DNA of 64,000 nucleotides from Aphrocallistes beatrix (lineage: Eukaryota; Porifera; Hexactinellida; Sceptrulophora; Aphrocallistidae): positions 2,537,184-2,601,183 of the forward strand of contig OY725500.1 in the NCBI GenBank assembly GCA_963281255.1, in the 5' to 3' direction. How positions within the stretch are numbered: position 1 is the first letter of the stretch; each line of letters starts with the position of its first letter. Positions 1 to 11,474 of this stretch are shown one piece after another. The notes beneath the pieces are model-generated. The model saw only the letters and a list, made by a program, of their open reading frames with translations. It was not told where the DNA came from and made no database searches. The position numbers and the translations under genes are program-made.

Positions 1-949
1 AGAGCTTTATTCTATTTGACGAGTATCATGATAGATTTTCCGAATTAAAGGTAATATTTCATTTTTCAAATTTGGTTTTTCCATATAAATGAATTTAATT
101 TAGATTCAATTTGATGTAATATGAAGCAAGTATCTTATTTTTCTGACTAAGCAATCATTGAATTTCTATTAACCGAAGTAACGTCCGATTATCCTTTTAC
201 GTATAATTAGATCGTTCTAACTTTTCCCGATTAAGCAAACATCCCGATTATCCATCTGTCTTATGCGGTTTCCACTTTACTAACAAATTTATATTGCATT
301 TGACAAATTCTTTCTAGATTAGAAACGAGCCCAACGATTAATATGGTGTATTTCAGTATAGTTTTGGAAAATTTAAATTCTAAACCGTCTTTTGATGATC
401 ATCGAGTTATGAATGCATACATATTGGATATTAACTGCGATTTTTATTAATTATCAAAACCATAACGTCTAGAATTAATTGATTAAGTATCGGCAATAAA
501 AGAAAATGAATGCTGCATTTTCAATATTTGCTAAAAATTTGAGATTTGAGATTCCTCCCCGAAGGAATACTTCATTTGAAATATACCAAATTAGCTAATA
601 CAGTGGATATTGTATATAGTGATAGTACCGAGGGCAGGGATTTTTTGATAAAATTATCACTAGTAGTACAATAAAGTTAGTATGGTATGTCATCGACTTT
701 GGGCACCACAAACCGAACAAATTATCACATATACAACATCTACTGTAGTGCTCCGAGTTATTTTGTCGCTATTTATTTATTGATTAATATTGTATACATC
801 ACTCGGGAATGGATTCGTAAATTTTCAGATTTCAAATTTCATACCTGGATAATGTTAATTTCTTTTTATGCCATTGAAACTTTGTGGATTATTTCTTCTT
901 TAAGTCTGCTCTAATCACTTGACAGTTGCAAAACCTTTCAGCGATTTCG
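1..949. other. AT-rich stretch without a supported gene
   Basis: Every frame is broken by frequent stops. The 75-codon frame at 687-914 (+) has two hydrophobic stretches but no recognisable motif, and I do not believe it is a gene. Around 180-250 there are scraps resembling the 'CCGATTA' termini of the pogo-type MITEs found elsewhere in the window. Confidence 0.4.
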
Positions 950-2037
950 TTTTAACATAACCCGCTGTATATAAGACCGGCCATCTGAAAATGGAACAGA
1001 TTACGGTAAAAGATGGAATAGTAAAGTACGATATCAATCATTTTATTTATTTTAATAGATTATTAAGTAAAATCGTAGCATTCTGTATATTTACAGAGGG
1101 CTATGGCAAAATTAATTTATTTTAGCTTCAATCAGACAATGCAGATAATGTCTTTATTTGATTTATATTATTAAACACCACTAATATATATATAACATTG
1201 GTACATACATATCCCTCTGTATATAAGGCCTACCATCTAAATCTCAAGAATGGACCATGGATGCGCTCGAAGATGGAATTAATACATGATCTGCATAAAA
1301 TTATTTACGACGCAGAATAGAGCTTTAGATTAGTCTTCATATAATTGCACAATAGGTTATTTTGGGGACATATTTATTGATTTTCAGAGCCTGTTTAAGA
1401 TCATTTCTGAGTGTTTTTAATATAGGTTTTTCTCGTAGTGCCCCGAGGTGTGTGGATCAGTTGATTTTTTCAGGAATGTTGCTACATTCCAGCGTTGCTA
1501 TGGAAACTTATTTGAGCCAGTTGGGGTCATATCTTGTAAACCACAAGAGCTAGATTTTCAACTCCATTTGATATCGAATAGACTACCTCTTATTAAGCAA
1601 TAATATAATTTCTACATCTTAATTCCTTGGTTTACGAGATATTCGACAAATTACCAAATGTGACCATTATGATAAATTGTCTAATAACTCGAAAACCATT
1701 CAATATAGACGTTGAAATTATATTATGGCTTTATAGGAGGTACTCTATTGACTATCAAATAAGATCAAATTTGAATGCATAGCTGTTGCGGTTTTCGATA
1801 TATGACCTCAACTGAGCGCATTTTCACATCAACGCTGGAATGTAGCAACATTCCATGAAAATGTTTAAAATTTTTCGCTTCAACCCATTCACAAATCAGG
1901 TCTAAGCGGAAAATTTATAATAAGAACACTTTGATGTGCCCTTAAGCAGCCTCTGAAAATAAAATTTTAACAACGGATATAGGTATTTTGACACCATATT
2001 TATGTATGCTGGCAATACATTCCGAAGCTCTATTCTG
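950..2037. repeat. CATAG-type foldback element (copy 1, degraded ends)
   Basis: A long imperfect palindrome centred near 1660-1690. The left arm near 1310-1560 (CGCAGAATAGAGC ... GCGTTGCTATGGAAAC) reappears reverse-complemented at about 1825-2036 (CAACGCTGGAATGTAGCAAC ... GCTCTATTCTGC). The same sequence recurs near 6.3, 8.0, 16.3, 35.4 and 41 kb. The outer left end keeps the family's TATATAAGGCC motif at 1215-1230 and a second version at 968-980. The right end stops abruptly at the mariner fragment, so this copy is truncated. No coding capacity is visible. Confidence 0.65.
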
Positions 2038-2335
2038 CTTTGTTGACGTAAAAGTCCCCTGTGATTGTGCTTCCTTTGGGAATAATTATCTGGGCAACTG
2101 GACCATCTGCATCAAAGAAAATTGAGTATAGGACCTTCTGATCTCTGATATCTAGCCTCGGGTTACCTGGATGCCGCTCTCCCTTTAGCACCCAAACTTT
2201 ATTTCTTTCCTTGGATTGTGGTTCATTGTATCGTATCCATGTCTCATTCCCGATAATGATTTCAGATATCCTTCGTGGATCAGCATCCTGGTATTCCAAT
2301 CTTGGATTGACCATCGCCTTTAGGTTGAGTTGCAA
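2030..2335 (-). pseudogene. mariner-family transposase fragment
   Basis: The minus-strand frame carries the part of a mariner (IS630/Tc1/mariner) transposase around the first catalytic Asp. RISEIIIGNETWIRYNEP corresponds to the family's I..I.TGDETW....P block, and it is followed by the basic stretch and a beta-strand block ending in a GxxYxN-like motif. The Asp of the usual GDETW is Asn here (GNETW), so the fragment would be inactive even if it were complete. It has about 100 residues against roughly 345 for the family, and no DD34D second half follows. It abuts foldback copy 1. Upstream sequence on the minus strand (to about 2700) has coding-like stretches with stops that may be more of the same gene, but I cannot prove it. 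Family assignment is fairly secure; boundaries are not. Confidence 0.7.
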
Positions 2336-2802
2336 CGTTTCTCAATCCCAGATTTCTCAAGTGTTTCTTTAACCAACTTTCCGTCAAAGTTTGGGCCTTT
2401 ATAACTTAACATGACCCTTGAAGGGTCATATCTATAAATCCATCCTTAGGGTAAGTCCAAGATATCGGTTCCGCAGCTGATCTGCATTGGGTAAATCTCC
2501 ACAAACTTTGAGAATAGATCATTTTGCAAAAGAAAAAATTTTGACTAACAGTCGACCGTAGTAGCGTTGCGATATCCTAGGCTACTGCTTGCATTGATTC
2601 CTCGGCAATTACAATCGGCTCAAGAGGTTCCTCAGTAAATTTTTGGGCTAACTTTTTGGATGAACAGACACACCTCGCAAAAATGCTCCACATTGCGGTT
2701 CAGACCCCTCTAAAAGAATACGAGTGTTATCTTAGCAGCAGATTCAGCGGCTGATACGAAGACACACCTACTCACATAACTCGAAAGGTATTCGCCCTAG
2801 AT

Positions 2803-3974
2803 CAAAAATATTATACCAGTGGAGAGAAGAGAGTTGGTCTATTTCATTTTTGAGTTCAAATTTTAGATTTTCACAAAATGAGCAGTGACATCAAATTTAG
2901 GTTTTACTTAATATCTCATGAAATATTTATGATGCAAACTTTTCCTTAAAATTCCGTTTATTTTAACTTTGGTGTAATTTGTGTTTCAAATTTCAAATTA
3001 AAATATTAATTTTTGAACGAATTATTAATATTTGAGATTTAAATTATAATAATGTGATTTCACCGGGATTAACATCTATCAATAATATATTATTTTAATC
3101 ACACCAAATCATATTTTTTATTGTTGAATTCGTGTCCAGGACTAAATTTCCAGCATTTTGCTATTTATATTGACAATACTTTGATGTTTCTTTTGGTTGG
3201 CCTTTCCTAGCAACGGCTAGGAATGCTAAAGATTCCTATCTCCAAACTTTGGAGTGACCATATCGAGTGACCCCTTGGTATTCTCGTCTAGGTCCAGCGA
3301 GTACGGATATGTTGATTATAACCCTTTAATATGTCATATCTGGAATATATAGATGTTTTGTGGTATGCCATAGTTGCAAGTATATTTGAAAATGGTAAAA
3401 CTTCATATATTCCACATATGATATATTAAAGCGTTCTAATTAGCATATTCGTACTCGCTGAACCTAGCTGAGAAGAGAACAAGGGTTCACTAGGTATGGT
3501 TACTCCAATATTTGGAGATCGGAATTTTAAAAATTCCTGGTCGTTGCTAGGAACGGCCAACTAAAAGAAATCTCCAAATATTGTCAATATATATATCACA
3601 ACGATGGAAACTTAGTGCTGTTCACGAATTCAACAGTAAAAAATATGATCTGGTGTGATTAAAAGAAGATATTATTGATAGATGACTATCCCGGCGATAT
3701 CACTTTATTATCATGTAAATTTCAAATATTAATAATTTGTTCAAAAATTAATATTTTAATTAGAAATTTGTAACACAAATTACACCAAGGCTGAAATAAA
3801 CGTAATTTAAAGGAAAGGTTTGTCTCATAAATATTTCATGAGATATTAACCAAAAACTGATACCTAAGTTTGATGTGCACTGCTGACTCATTTTTGTGAA
3901 AATTTAAAAGTCAAACTCAAAAGTGTAATAGATCAACTCTCCTTCTCCACTGGTACTTATAATTATTTTTGATC
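2803..3974. repeat. 1.17-kb foldback palindrome
   Basis: One large inverted repeat. GATCAAAAATATTATACCAG near 2803 is mirrored by CTGGTACTTATAATTATTTT at about 3950-3970, and the arms match most of the way to a short centre near 3350-3400. Matching landmarks include TTGTTGAATTCGTG (3121) with CACGAATTCAACAG (3625), CTAGCAACGGCTAGGAATG (3208) with the complementary CCTGGTCGTTGCTAGG (3537), and GCGAGTACGGATATG (3297) with CATATTCGTACTCGC (3444). No protein is encoded. The inner stem (TAGCAACGGCYAGGAA) is shared with the T2 elements at 31.6, 33.0 and 55.8 kb. Confidence 0.75.
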
Positions 3975-4591
3975 TTGGACGAATACTTTTCGAGTTATAA
4001 GCGATTAAGTGTGACAAAGATAACACTCGCCAGAAAAAGTTTTGAATTAACTTTTGCAACAGTTTTTCAAACACCTGTGGGTGCGAATCATTCTGGATTC
4101 GCATTAGGCCTTCCTCTGACTTGCATCCCTTTCTGTCATTTAAACTTCACTGAATAGTTTACCCATTGTTCTCCAACTGACTCAATGTCATAGAAGTGCC
4201 TCTATCTGAGCGTAAATCTTCTTTCTTCTTCGAAAATAATTCATTGGGATGAGGATATAAAAAGGTTGCGCTCTAAATGGTAAACATCATTGTTCACACC
4301 TTGATCTACGTCGCTAGGGAGTCTGGATAGGTAACCAAAGTTTTTGAAACAAACGAATATATCTTAAGTTTGTCAATATGCTATCTATGTAGCGCTCGAA
4401 CCCATGCTTGCTTAAGTTCAGGTGCGGCTTTTTAACCCGAAAACATGGAACCCGATCTCTGGTCTGTAATTGCTCTTGAAATCGAGTGTATTTTGCATTC
4501 TTCTATGAATGAATAATAAATGGCAAGACTGCTCCTGAACCTTACCGCTAGATATATTCGTGATACTTTTCTTCCATGGAGTTGTTTATCA
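3975..4591. other. no supported gene
   Basis: Short frames occur on both strands near 3970-4160 but show no recognised motif and overlap the edge of the foldback. I see nothing else here. Confidence 0.35.
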
Positions 4592-4599
4592 TGTGTACC

Positions 4600-5357
4600 C
4601 AGGGTTGGCTAATTTAACCCACCCCCCGGGTTAAACTGGGTTAAAGTGGGTTTTATTCTAATGTACTTGTAAATCAAGTTAATTTTAGCGATATCAATTG
4701 TTTGGATAGAAAATTCTTATTCTGCAAGTATTATATTGAGATTCCGTAATGATATTTTTAATAAGACCTGATGTACGAACAATGGAATTTCTTAAAAGTT
4801 ACAACAATCTGAGGTGCATTAAGTAAACAATCAAAGGATACTACGTACTATTATTTATGTAGAGCAGTTTGTTCATCTTACCTACTCTAATCATAGCAGT
4901 TACTACATGTATAATGCTAATTTTGTTGGTGGCCCAGTGATCCTGTTCAAAGCTTTTTTTCTAAAAGTAGAAGGTCTAAGGTGAGGCGCATAAATGCTTC
5001 AATTGAGCGGATATTTTCTAACTTTAGTTTAGTCCAGAACAAACTTCGAAATAGACTAGACTTAGAGAACCAGCAAAATTGGTAATCTGTTATCGGGAAT
5101 TGAGAGGTTCATTGGAGTTTGACTGGTGATTTGCTTTTCATTTGTTTTAGATTTTCATTTGTGTACTAGATTTTGATATGCACTTCTTACAATAAGTACG
5201 CTTATATAATTAATTATATCGTTGAATTTGAAAACAAGGACAATAACTGGGAAAATCCGTTTCAGGACAATAAAACCCGTTTTAACCCGGGTTTTACCCG
5301 GGTTTAACCCACTGGGCTGGGCAAAACCTATTTAACCCGGGTTAAATTCCAACCCTG
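4600..5357 (+). mobile_element. hAT deletion derivative with exact 8-bp target duplication
   Basis: The ends are CAGGGTTGG (4600) and CCAACCCTG (to 5357), a typical hAT terminus. They are flanked by exact 8-bp direct repeats TGTGTACC at 4592-4599 and 5358-5365. The subterminal regions are full of AACCCGGGTTAAA-type short inverted repeats (4620-4660 and 5270-5345), the usual binding-site clusters of hAT ends. Inside survives only the C-terminal tip of a transposase (4984-5085), so this is an internally deleted, non-autonomous copy. Because the duplication is intact, the insertion is probably relatively young. Confidence 0.9.
4984..5085 (+). pseudogene. hAT transposase C-terminal dimerisation fragment
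   Basis: A 33-codon frame encodes RINASIERIFSNFSLVQNKL followed by RNRLDLE, matching the conserved hAT C-terminal block S..S.ER.FS......+..+R..L. In intact transposases this block takes part in dimerisation and helps hold the RNase-H fold together. All upstream domains (BED finger, catalytic core) are missing from this 758-bp element. It ends at TAA 5083-5085 and cannot be functional alone. The motif leaves little doubt about the family. Confidence 0.85.
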
Positions 5358-5517
5358 TGTGTACCTGCTGCGGGATTGAATGGGCTGCACTATATTCAAT
5401 ATCTTGAGCGCGATTTCATATTATTTTTAAACCATTCAGTGTCGCCTAACATCCTTTAGAATCTACAAGTACTAGTGAGTATGCTAGTGAATCTATCCAA
5501 TAACACACACCTCACCA

Positions 5518-6125
5518 CAGGTGACTTTTATGTAAGAAAAATACGCAATCTCTAATTCAATTAAATTTTGAGAGAACTATGTTAGTATGTTTGAAAACTA
5601 GAACGAATGATCAAACCTCAATACATACTCTATATTTGACTTCAAATTCGTGTTCTATACACATCCGAATTGCCCATTTTATCAACTTTCTACTGATTCG
5701 GTCGCTCTCAAGTGCGAACATTCTTATTTTATGTCATCCCGTTCCACTGACGACTTGTCTTAACCATTCTATATCATGGTGGTGAGTGGCACGGAGCGAC
5801 ATAAGTTGAAAATTTATGCATTTTAGAGCGATTGAATCAGTAAAGTTGATAAAATGGGCAACTCAGATATGTAGAACACGAATTTAAAGTAGAATATAGA
5901 GTATGTATTGAGGTTTGATCACAACATCCACCACAAATTGGCTATGTGTCTAGAAAGTGGCCATTACTATAGGAAATATAGTATTGAAAAAAATAAAATT
6001 GAATTTTCAAAAAATTTGCGATATAATTTTTTCATCAAATATAATTTTCAAACATACTAACATAGTTCTCTCATAATTTAATCGAATTGATGGCGTATTT
6101 TTCTTACCAAAAAGTCACCAGTTGT
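5518..6125. repeat. ~600-bp foldback
   Basis: An inverted repeat. CAGGTGACTTTTATGTAAGAA (5518) pairs with CTTACCAAAAAGTCACC (6106). GAGAGAACTATGTTAGTATG (5570) pairs with CATACTAACATAGTTCTCTC (6053). CAAACCTCAATACATACTC (5613) pairs with GAGTATGTATTGAGGTTTG (5900). The centre lies near 5775. The right arm carries about 100 extra AT-rich bases at 5935-6040. The frame at 5579-5785 lies inside one arm and is a by-product. Confidence 0.7.
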
Positions 6126-6249
6126 AAGGTGTGAACAGCATACTCGTAAATATAATTAGAAACTTTTACAAGATATATACAGGATATTTTTAGATATTAC
6201 ATAGTGATTTAGATATTTTGATAATTCAGATATTTGATTCTTAAATGCC

Positions 6250-7030
6250 GTATCATAGCCCTCTGTAAATGAAGCCTGCCATCTTAACCCCCAAAATGAA
6301 CCAGGGATGCGGTCGAAGATGGTTGAACATGATCTGCCAAAAATCATTAACCACGTAGGATAGACCATAAGAATGCATTACTAGAATATAGAAATATTTT
6401 GCCAAAGTACCCAATTCCATTGCTAAAATTTTGAAAAGTCGTCATATGATTGCGCAATTGGTTATATTTATGATTAATATAGCGATTTTCAGAGCCTGTT
6501 TGAGGACACTTCAGGTTTTTTATTATAACATTTTTCAAATAGAACTGAGCTGTGAATGGGTTAATGCGAAATAATTGGAATTTTTCATGGAATTTTGCTA
6601 CATTTTAGCGTTGCTATGGAATCGTATTTTTGGTCATTTGAAGTTCTACCTTGAAAACCGCAATAACTTTTCTACTTCCTACTAAACGATTATATGATTT
6701 CTATCTCTAAATTAAATGTTTACTAGCTATTTGAGAATTCACCAAATGTAACCAATTTGTTAAATTGTATAATAGCTTGTAAACCATTGAATTTAGAGAA
6801 AGAGAGAATATTATTGCTTAATAATAAGTAGTGTTTATTGGCTATCAAATTTGAATAAATTTGAATGTCTAGCTTTTGCGGCTTTTAGGATATGACCCCA
6901 ACTGACCAAAATACATTTCCATGACAACGCTGGAAAGTGTCAACATTCCATGAAAAATTCTAAAATTTTCGCATGACCCTATTTACATCTCGGGTTCTAT
7001 GCTAAGTGCTTTTTATTAATAATTATCACT
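6250..7030. repeat. CATAG-type foldback element (copy 2)
   Basis: It starts CATAGCCCTCTGTAAATGAAG (6248) and contains the family's GGGATGCGGTCGAAGATGG, TTGCGCAAT and GCGTTGCTATGGAA motifs. It folds around about 6760, with the right arm (ACGCTGGAAAG ... TTCCATG) at 6930-6960. The right terminus is missing. It is non-coding. Confidence 0.6.
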
Positions 7031-7147
7031 CAGAAGCCGTATATATATTTTAGATTGTTTTAGATAATTTTAGATATAGCGATGCCTGAAATTATTTAGA
7101 TATGATCAATCAAAATATAAATTATCAGTCTATTAAAGATGTCCAGG

Positions 7148-7533
7148 GGCCTTATTCACTAAGAAAACTTAAGATTTGCTTAACTTTATATAACTTTATA
7201 TAGTGGAAATTTTGAAGAGTTGCATTACGATTTGGGTAAATATATGTTCAATGATACCAATAGAAATATAAACTACCTAAATACTGGAAATATTCCAAGT
7301 CACTCTCGAAATATTCGTGATGTCATACTTAAGTATTATGACGTCATACTTAACTTAAAATATTACGTAACTTTCTGAAAAGTTTAACAAATGAGTCAAA
7401 ATTTTTCAAGCATTTCAATTGTACCACTTAAAATTAATAGAGTATGCAATCTATTTGAATTCTTTAAAAATCTCTTCTAATTTTGAAGATTCAAAAGTTA
7501 AGCAAATCTTAAGGTTTCTTAGTGAATAAGGCC
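7148..7533. mobile_element. 386-bp MITE flanked by CCAGG duplications
   Basis: Terminal inverted repeats of at least 35 bp begin GGCCTTATTCACTAAGAAAA at the left, and the reverse complement closes the right end (AGTGAATAAGGCC). CCAGG stands directly outside both ends (7143-7147 and 7534-7538). The same terminus with CCTGG flanks occurs at 34073-34906 and, with a GGCCGTATTCAC end, at 21386-22892. No open frame. Superfamily unknown. Confidence 0.8.
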
Positions 7534-7969
7534 CCAGGTAATCATGAAGTAAGCTGTATTCTCATTATGTATTGTTTTTCTTTTAGAAATCACTCGGTTT
7601 AAACTTTGAAGCATCCGTTATTGATTGTTTGAAATCAATACATAAGAGAGATTCTAGTTTAATATTACGCTTGTCAAAGATTGGAGAGAAAGTCAGTTTT
7701 TTTTGTCTCTTTCTTTGTTAATATTCTGAGTTCTCAGCAATTAATCATTTACTTTCCATTTATCTATCAATAATTGTAATCTACTACCCCAAAACTTATT
7801 CTATACTATCAGTTACGTACATTTTAATAAAGAATTCTCCTCATTCCTAAATGAACTAAGTTAAATTGAAGTGGATTTAGATTATTTTTTCTGTTTCTTC
7901 CCAATTTTAATTTTTAAAATTATATCTTGTCTATATAGCCTAAATATATATTTATATATCATTTTGAAA

Positions 7970-8625
7970 AAGGACCAGGGATGCGGTCGAAGATGGTTGA
8001 ACATGATCTGCCTACATGATCTCCCTAGAATCATCATTAACCACGCAGAATGGAACTTTGGAATGTATTACCAATAGGTTTAGATATCTATAAATGTTAA
8101 CAAAGTATCCATATCCATTGCTAAAATTTTGATTTGTCATCATATGATTTCGCAATGGATTATATTGGGAGCGCCGCATTTGTCAGAATCTTGTAATTGT
8201 CATTAGTCACAATTTCCTTTACTGGCGTTTGTCAGAATCGGTTTTTATCTATTTCTAAGAAAGTCAGAACTCGATAAAACTGATTCTGACCATGTCAGAA
8301 CTGGATGAACCCGATTCTGACAAAGTCAGAACTCGATTTACTTGATTCTGGGAAACGCAAGTAAAGGAAATTATGGCTAATGACAATTAAAGATCCTGAC
8401 AAATGTCCCCAATATAACCTATTGTGCCAATCATATGGTACTAATCAAATTTTTAACAACGGATATGGGTGGGTGTTTTATTATCATTCTTACATATTTA
8501 TACTTACTGATAATACATTCCTAAGCTTTATTCTGCGTCGTTAGTGATTTTAGTGATTTTGTATTAGTCAGCCATCTTCTATCACATCCTTAGTCCAAAA
8601 TCCGCAAGTTACTGTTTGGCCTTAT
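7970..8625. repeat. CATAG-type foldback (copy 3) split by another foldback
   Basis: The left arm (GGACCAGGGATGCGGTCGAAG at 7971, then GCAATGGATTATATTGGG) and the right arm (CCCCAATATAACCTATTG at 8406, then CTTTATTCTGC at 8530) belong to the CATAG foldback family. Between them lies an unrelated palindrome of about 250 bp (8170-8415): CATTTGTCAGAATCTTGTAAT pairs with its complement near 8390. It contains three or four copies of a GATTCTGAC..AGTCAGAACTCGAT unit. No coding capacity. Confidence 0.6.
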
Positions 8626-9699
8626 ATTCAATGGATGAGCTTAATGATTAGCACGAAGTAGTTTCTATATTAGAGTTGGCACCACGAGTTGGGCTTGCTA
8701 AAAATAATTATTTTAATAAAAACATGATAGGTAGTGGGAACTAAGAAAACATAGCAAGCGCTATGACATCATGATGAGCAAATTAAAAGTAATTGAAGTA
8801 ATCTGACCTAGTCAAACGATTGTTTAGGATCGATATACTATACACTGATCATATATTTGATGTGTCATCTTAATCTTAAATAACCGTTTTACCTGTTTAT
8901 CACATTCTGATTAGACTGTGATGACGTCATCATGAAAATCAAATGAAAAGTGATAGAAGCGATCTGAACTGATAAAACAATTTTTTAGCATTGATATACC
9001 ATACATTAATAATATATATTTTTGTCTATATACGATTATAATTAGCAATATTTATTGTTTTAAATTTAAGCTTCTCTCTATTGTCGTAGTGTCTCTAATG
9101 AAATTTTGCATAACTCATTGGTGGCTTTGGAGGTGTCTGAAATTTTAAACATATTGAAATATGCTTCAAACAACATATTTAATCACTAAAATTTAATTTC
9201 CCAAATATCCCTGAATGCTCTCATATTTCCGGGATTACTTCAGGTGTTAGTTTCAGCTCCATTTTTGAGACTGAAAATGCATAAAAATCAAATTGGCACC
9301 ACGTTCTTTGAGCTTTGCACTTTTAAAAAAATCAATATGATAATTTTACATCATTCTTGCATAAAATACCAATCTGTTTAGTGTTTTGGTGAGTTTAGAA
9401 TTCCACAGAAACACTGAATGAGCAGCTTCCAAAATGTCAATTTGATGACGTAATAATTTCAACGTTTTAAAACTTTAACTTAATCAATGAGTAGTTAAGA
9501 GCTTGTGTTTCTACCAACTCAGGCAAATTGATTGATGTTGGTCAAATGACCGGTGGTTGAATTGGCATGGAATTCTCCATATACAGCTTTACAAGTATTT
9601 GTACAATATATTTAATCGTGCGAAACGTATGATTGTTCACATTTCGCATAATATTTTTGAAACCACTTGATACTCGTTGTTTGTTCGAGCCTGAAAAAA
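8626..9699. other. no supported gene
   Basis: AT-rich sequence with stops in all frames. Two short related stretches (AGTAATTGAAGTAATCTGACC at 8788 and AAGTGATAGAAGCGATCTGAAC at 8947) suggest a decayed local duplication. TGACGTCA occurs at 8929. Nothing else is identifiable. Confidence 0.35.
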
Positions 9700-10850
9700 G
9701 CTAAAACAATGAAAATTGGCGAATATCAGAAGTTGGAAGAAGCATTATACATCTGGTTTATGCAATAGAGGAACTATCCTTGCGTAGAAAGCAAGATTTT
9801 TTCCTCAGTGTATTCCAATGTGTAAAAATCGTTTAGTGCCGGATTTTTATGGTGGTTTTGTAAGCGACATGGTCTCTAAGAGTTAAGCATTATTAAGCAT
9901 TCTAAGAGTTAAGCATGCTGATGTAGCTTCAGCCATCTATTATACATGATTTTTCGAGCCTAATTAAAGGATATTCATTGGAACAAATTTTTAATTGTCA
10001 CGAAACCGGACTCTTTTATCGCCTGCTCCCACATAAAGCTCTCGCAAGTGCCTTTGAAAAAACAGTTGATGGCTGGAAAAAATTGGAGGATCGATTTACT
10101 GTAAGTACCTGTGCTAATGTCACTGGATCAATAAAATTACCTCTTCTTTTCATTGGAAAATATGCACACTCAAGATCTTAAATGCCTTATCCTAAATACT
10201 CTTCCATTAACTTACATGAGCCAAAAGAATGCTTGGTTAACTCATAATTTTTCCAGATGATTTACTTTTTCTTCATTCCCAATGTTGGAAAGAAATTGCA
10301 GCAAATGGAATTACAGGGAAAAGCTATTTTATTGATTGATAATTGTCGGCGCCCTGATGAAAGCGGACTGATTCCCGATGATTCTCTTATAATAGCCAAA
10401 TTTTTGCCACCTAATATTTCAAGTTTAATCCAACCTATTGATCAGGGAGTTTTGGAAGCTCTTAAAGGAAGGTATCGACGTACTTCACTCCACCTGGAAG
10501 AAGATAAATATATTGTTGTATTTCTAAAAGGTGTTACCATCGTCAAAGTTTTCGAGAAGATTGCCATAGCATGGCACCAAGTGACTCTACAAACCATCAT
10601 GCGTTCTTAGAGGAAAATTATTAGATGAGCCAGGAAACACATCTGGTCATGACTGCGATGGTTTAGCTTCCAATTCAGAATTAGTGAACAGTATACAGAC
10701 CTTCGGTTATGATGTTGAGGAAGATGACAATTTGGGATATGAACATTTAAGTGATAATCAGATTGTAGAGCAAGTTGAACAAGTATATGCCCCGAATATG
10801 AACAATTGGGTGATCACACACACAGTGTGTTTTTTAAGCTAAATTAGAGG
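9700..10850 (+). pseudogene. pogo/Tigger-type DDE transposase, dead
   Basis: Remnants run in order along the plus strand. At 9735-9770 'KLEEALYIWFMQ' matches the second HTH (CENP-B-like) of Tigger proteins. At 9840-9935 the block resembles the 'kkRHGIReLSisGEkLSADV' region. At 9978-10181 the frame has IFNCHETGLFYRLLP, then a DRFT..TCANVTG.IKLPLLFIGK block. At 10257-10610 are LLIDNC and FLPPNISSLIQPIDQGV, the second and third catalytic Asp regions. The first catalytic residue (family NxDETGL) is His here. The frame is broken by stops and shifts between blocks. The role in intact relatives is cut-and-paste transposition at TA. The usual C-terminal tail is degraded (10611-10850). Family assignment is strong. 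Confidence 0.85.
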
Positions 10851-11015
10851 GCCCAAAAGGTCCTCTAATTTCTCTTCAGGGACCTCTAATTTCTTAACAT
10901 TTTTATTGACATATACTTAGCTACATATTTTTGTACTGTTATGTTTTGTGGTAAGGGACCTCTCTTTTGCAGGGCCCTCTGAGCAAATCCTTTTTAAAAA
11001 AACCCTGCACACACA
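10815..11015. repeat. small repeat with TAGAGG(T/C)CC units and CA runs
   Basis: It contains direct and inverted copies of AGGGACCTCTAATTTC / TTAGAGGGCCC and is bordered by (CA)n at 10818 and 11007. This is probably a small decayed foldback. No gene. Confidence 0.35.
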
Positions 11016-11284
11016 CACACTCACTCCTGATCAAAACGAGAGCGATGACACACTAATTTTCATTTTGTTGGGGTAATAATTTAGTCAAAGTATTATCATG
11101 TTGTATCAATTTCAATGGTTGTTGCATATACAGTTCGAGGCATATCAATCATTTGACTTGATCATTGATGCATAATGGAGACTTACTCAGCTATTGATGG
11201 TCCATTATAATTGCTTTTTTGTTTGAGTCTGATTTGAGATATGATACCTTGCGCTTGTGAAACGAATTTCTGCATTGTATATCA

Positions 11285-11466
11285 CAGTGGTCTTCAAACT
11301 GGGGTACGCGAGGCTTCTCATGGGGGGTACGCGAGCTCTCTTTGAGACGAGTCTGTTAAGTATGTTATATTTCATTCAACCATAATTTCTCCTTACTTGG
11401 TTGGGGTACGCGTAAAGTTCAAAAATTAGCCAGGGGTACGCTGGGAAAAAAGTTTGAAGACCACTG
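11285..11466. mobile_element. 182-bp hAT-type MITE
   Basis: The ends CAGTGGTCTTCAAACT (11285) and AGTTTGAAGACCACTG (to 11466) form a terminal inverted repeat, and GGGGTACGCG repeats lie inside. The flanks are GTATATCA on the left (11277-11284) and CTATATCA on the right (11467-11474), an 8-bp duplication with one mismatch. Size, ends and duplication length fit hAT. Confidence 0.8.
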
Positions 11467-11474
11467 CTATATCA

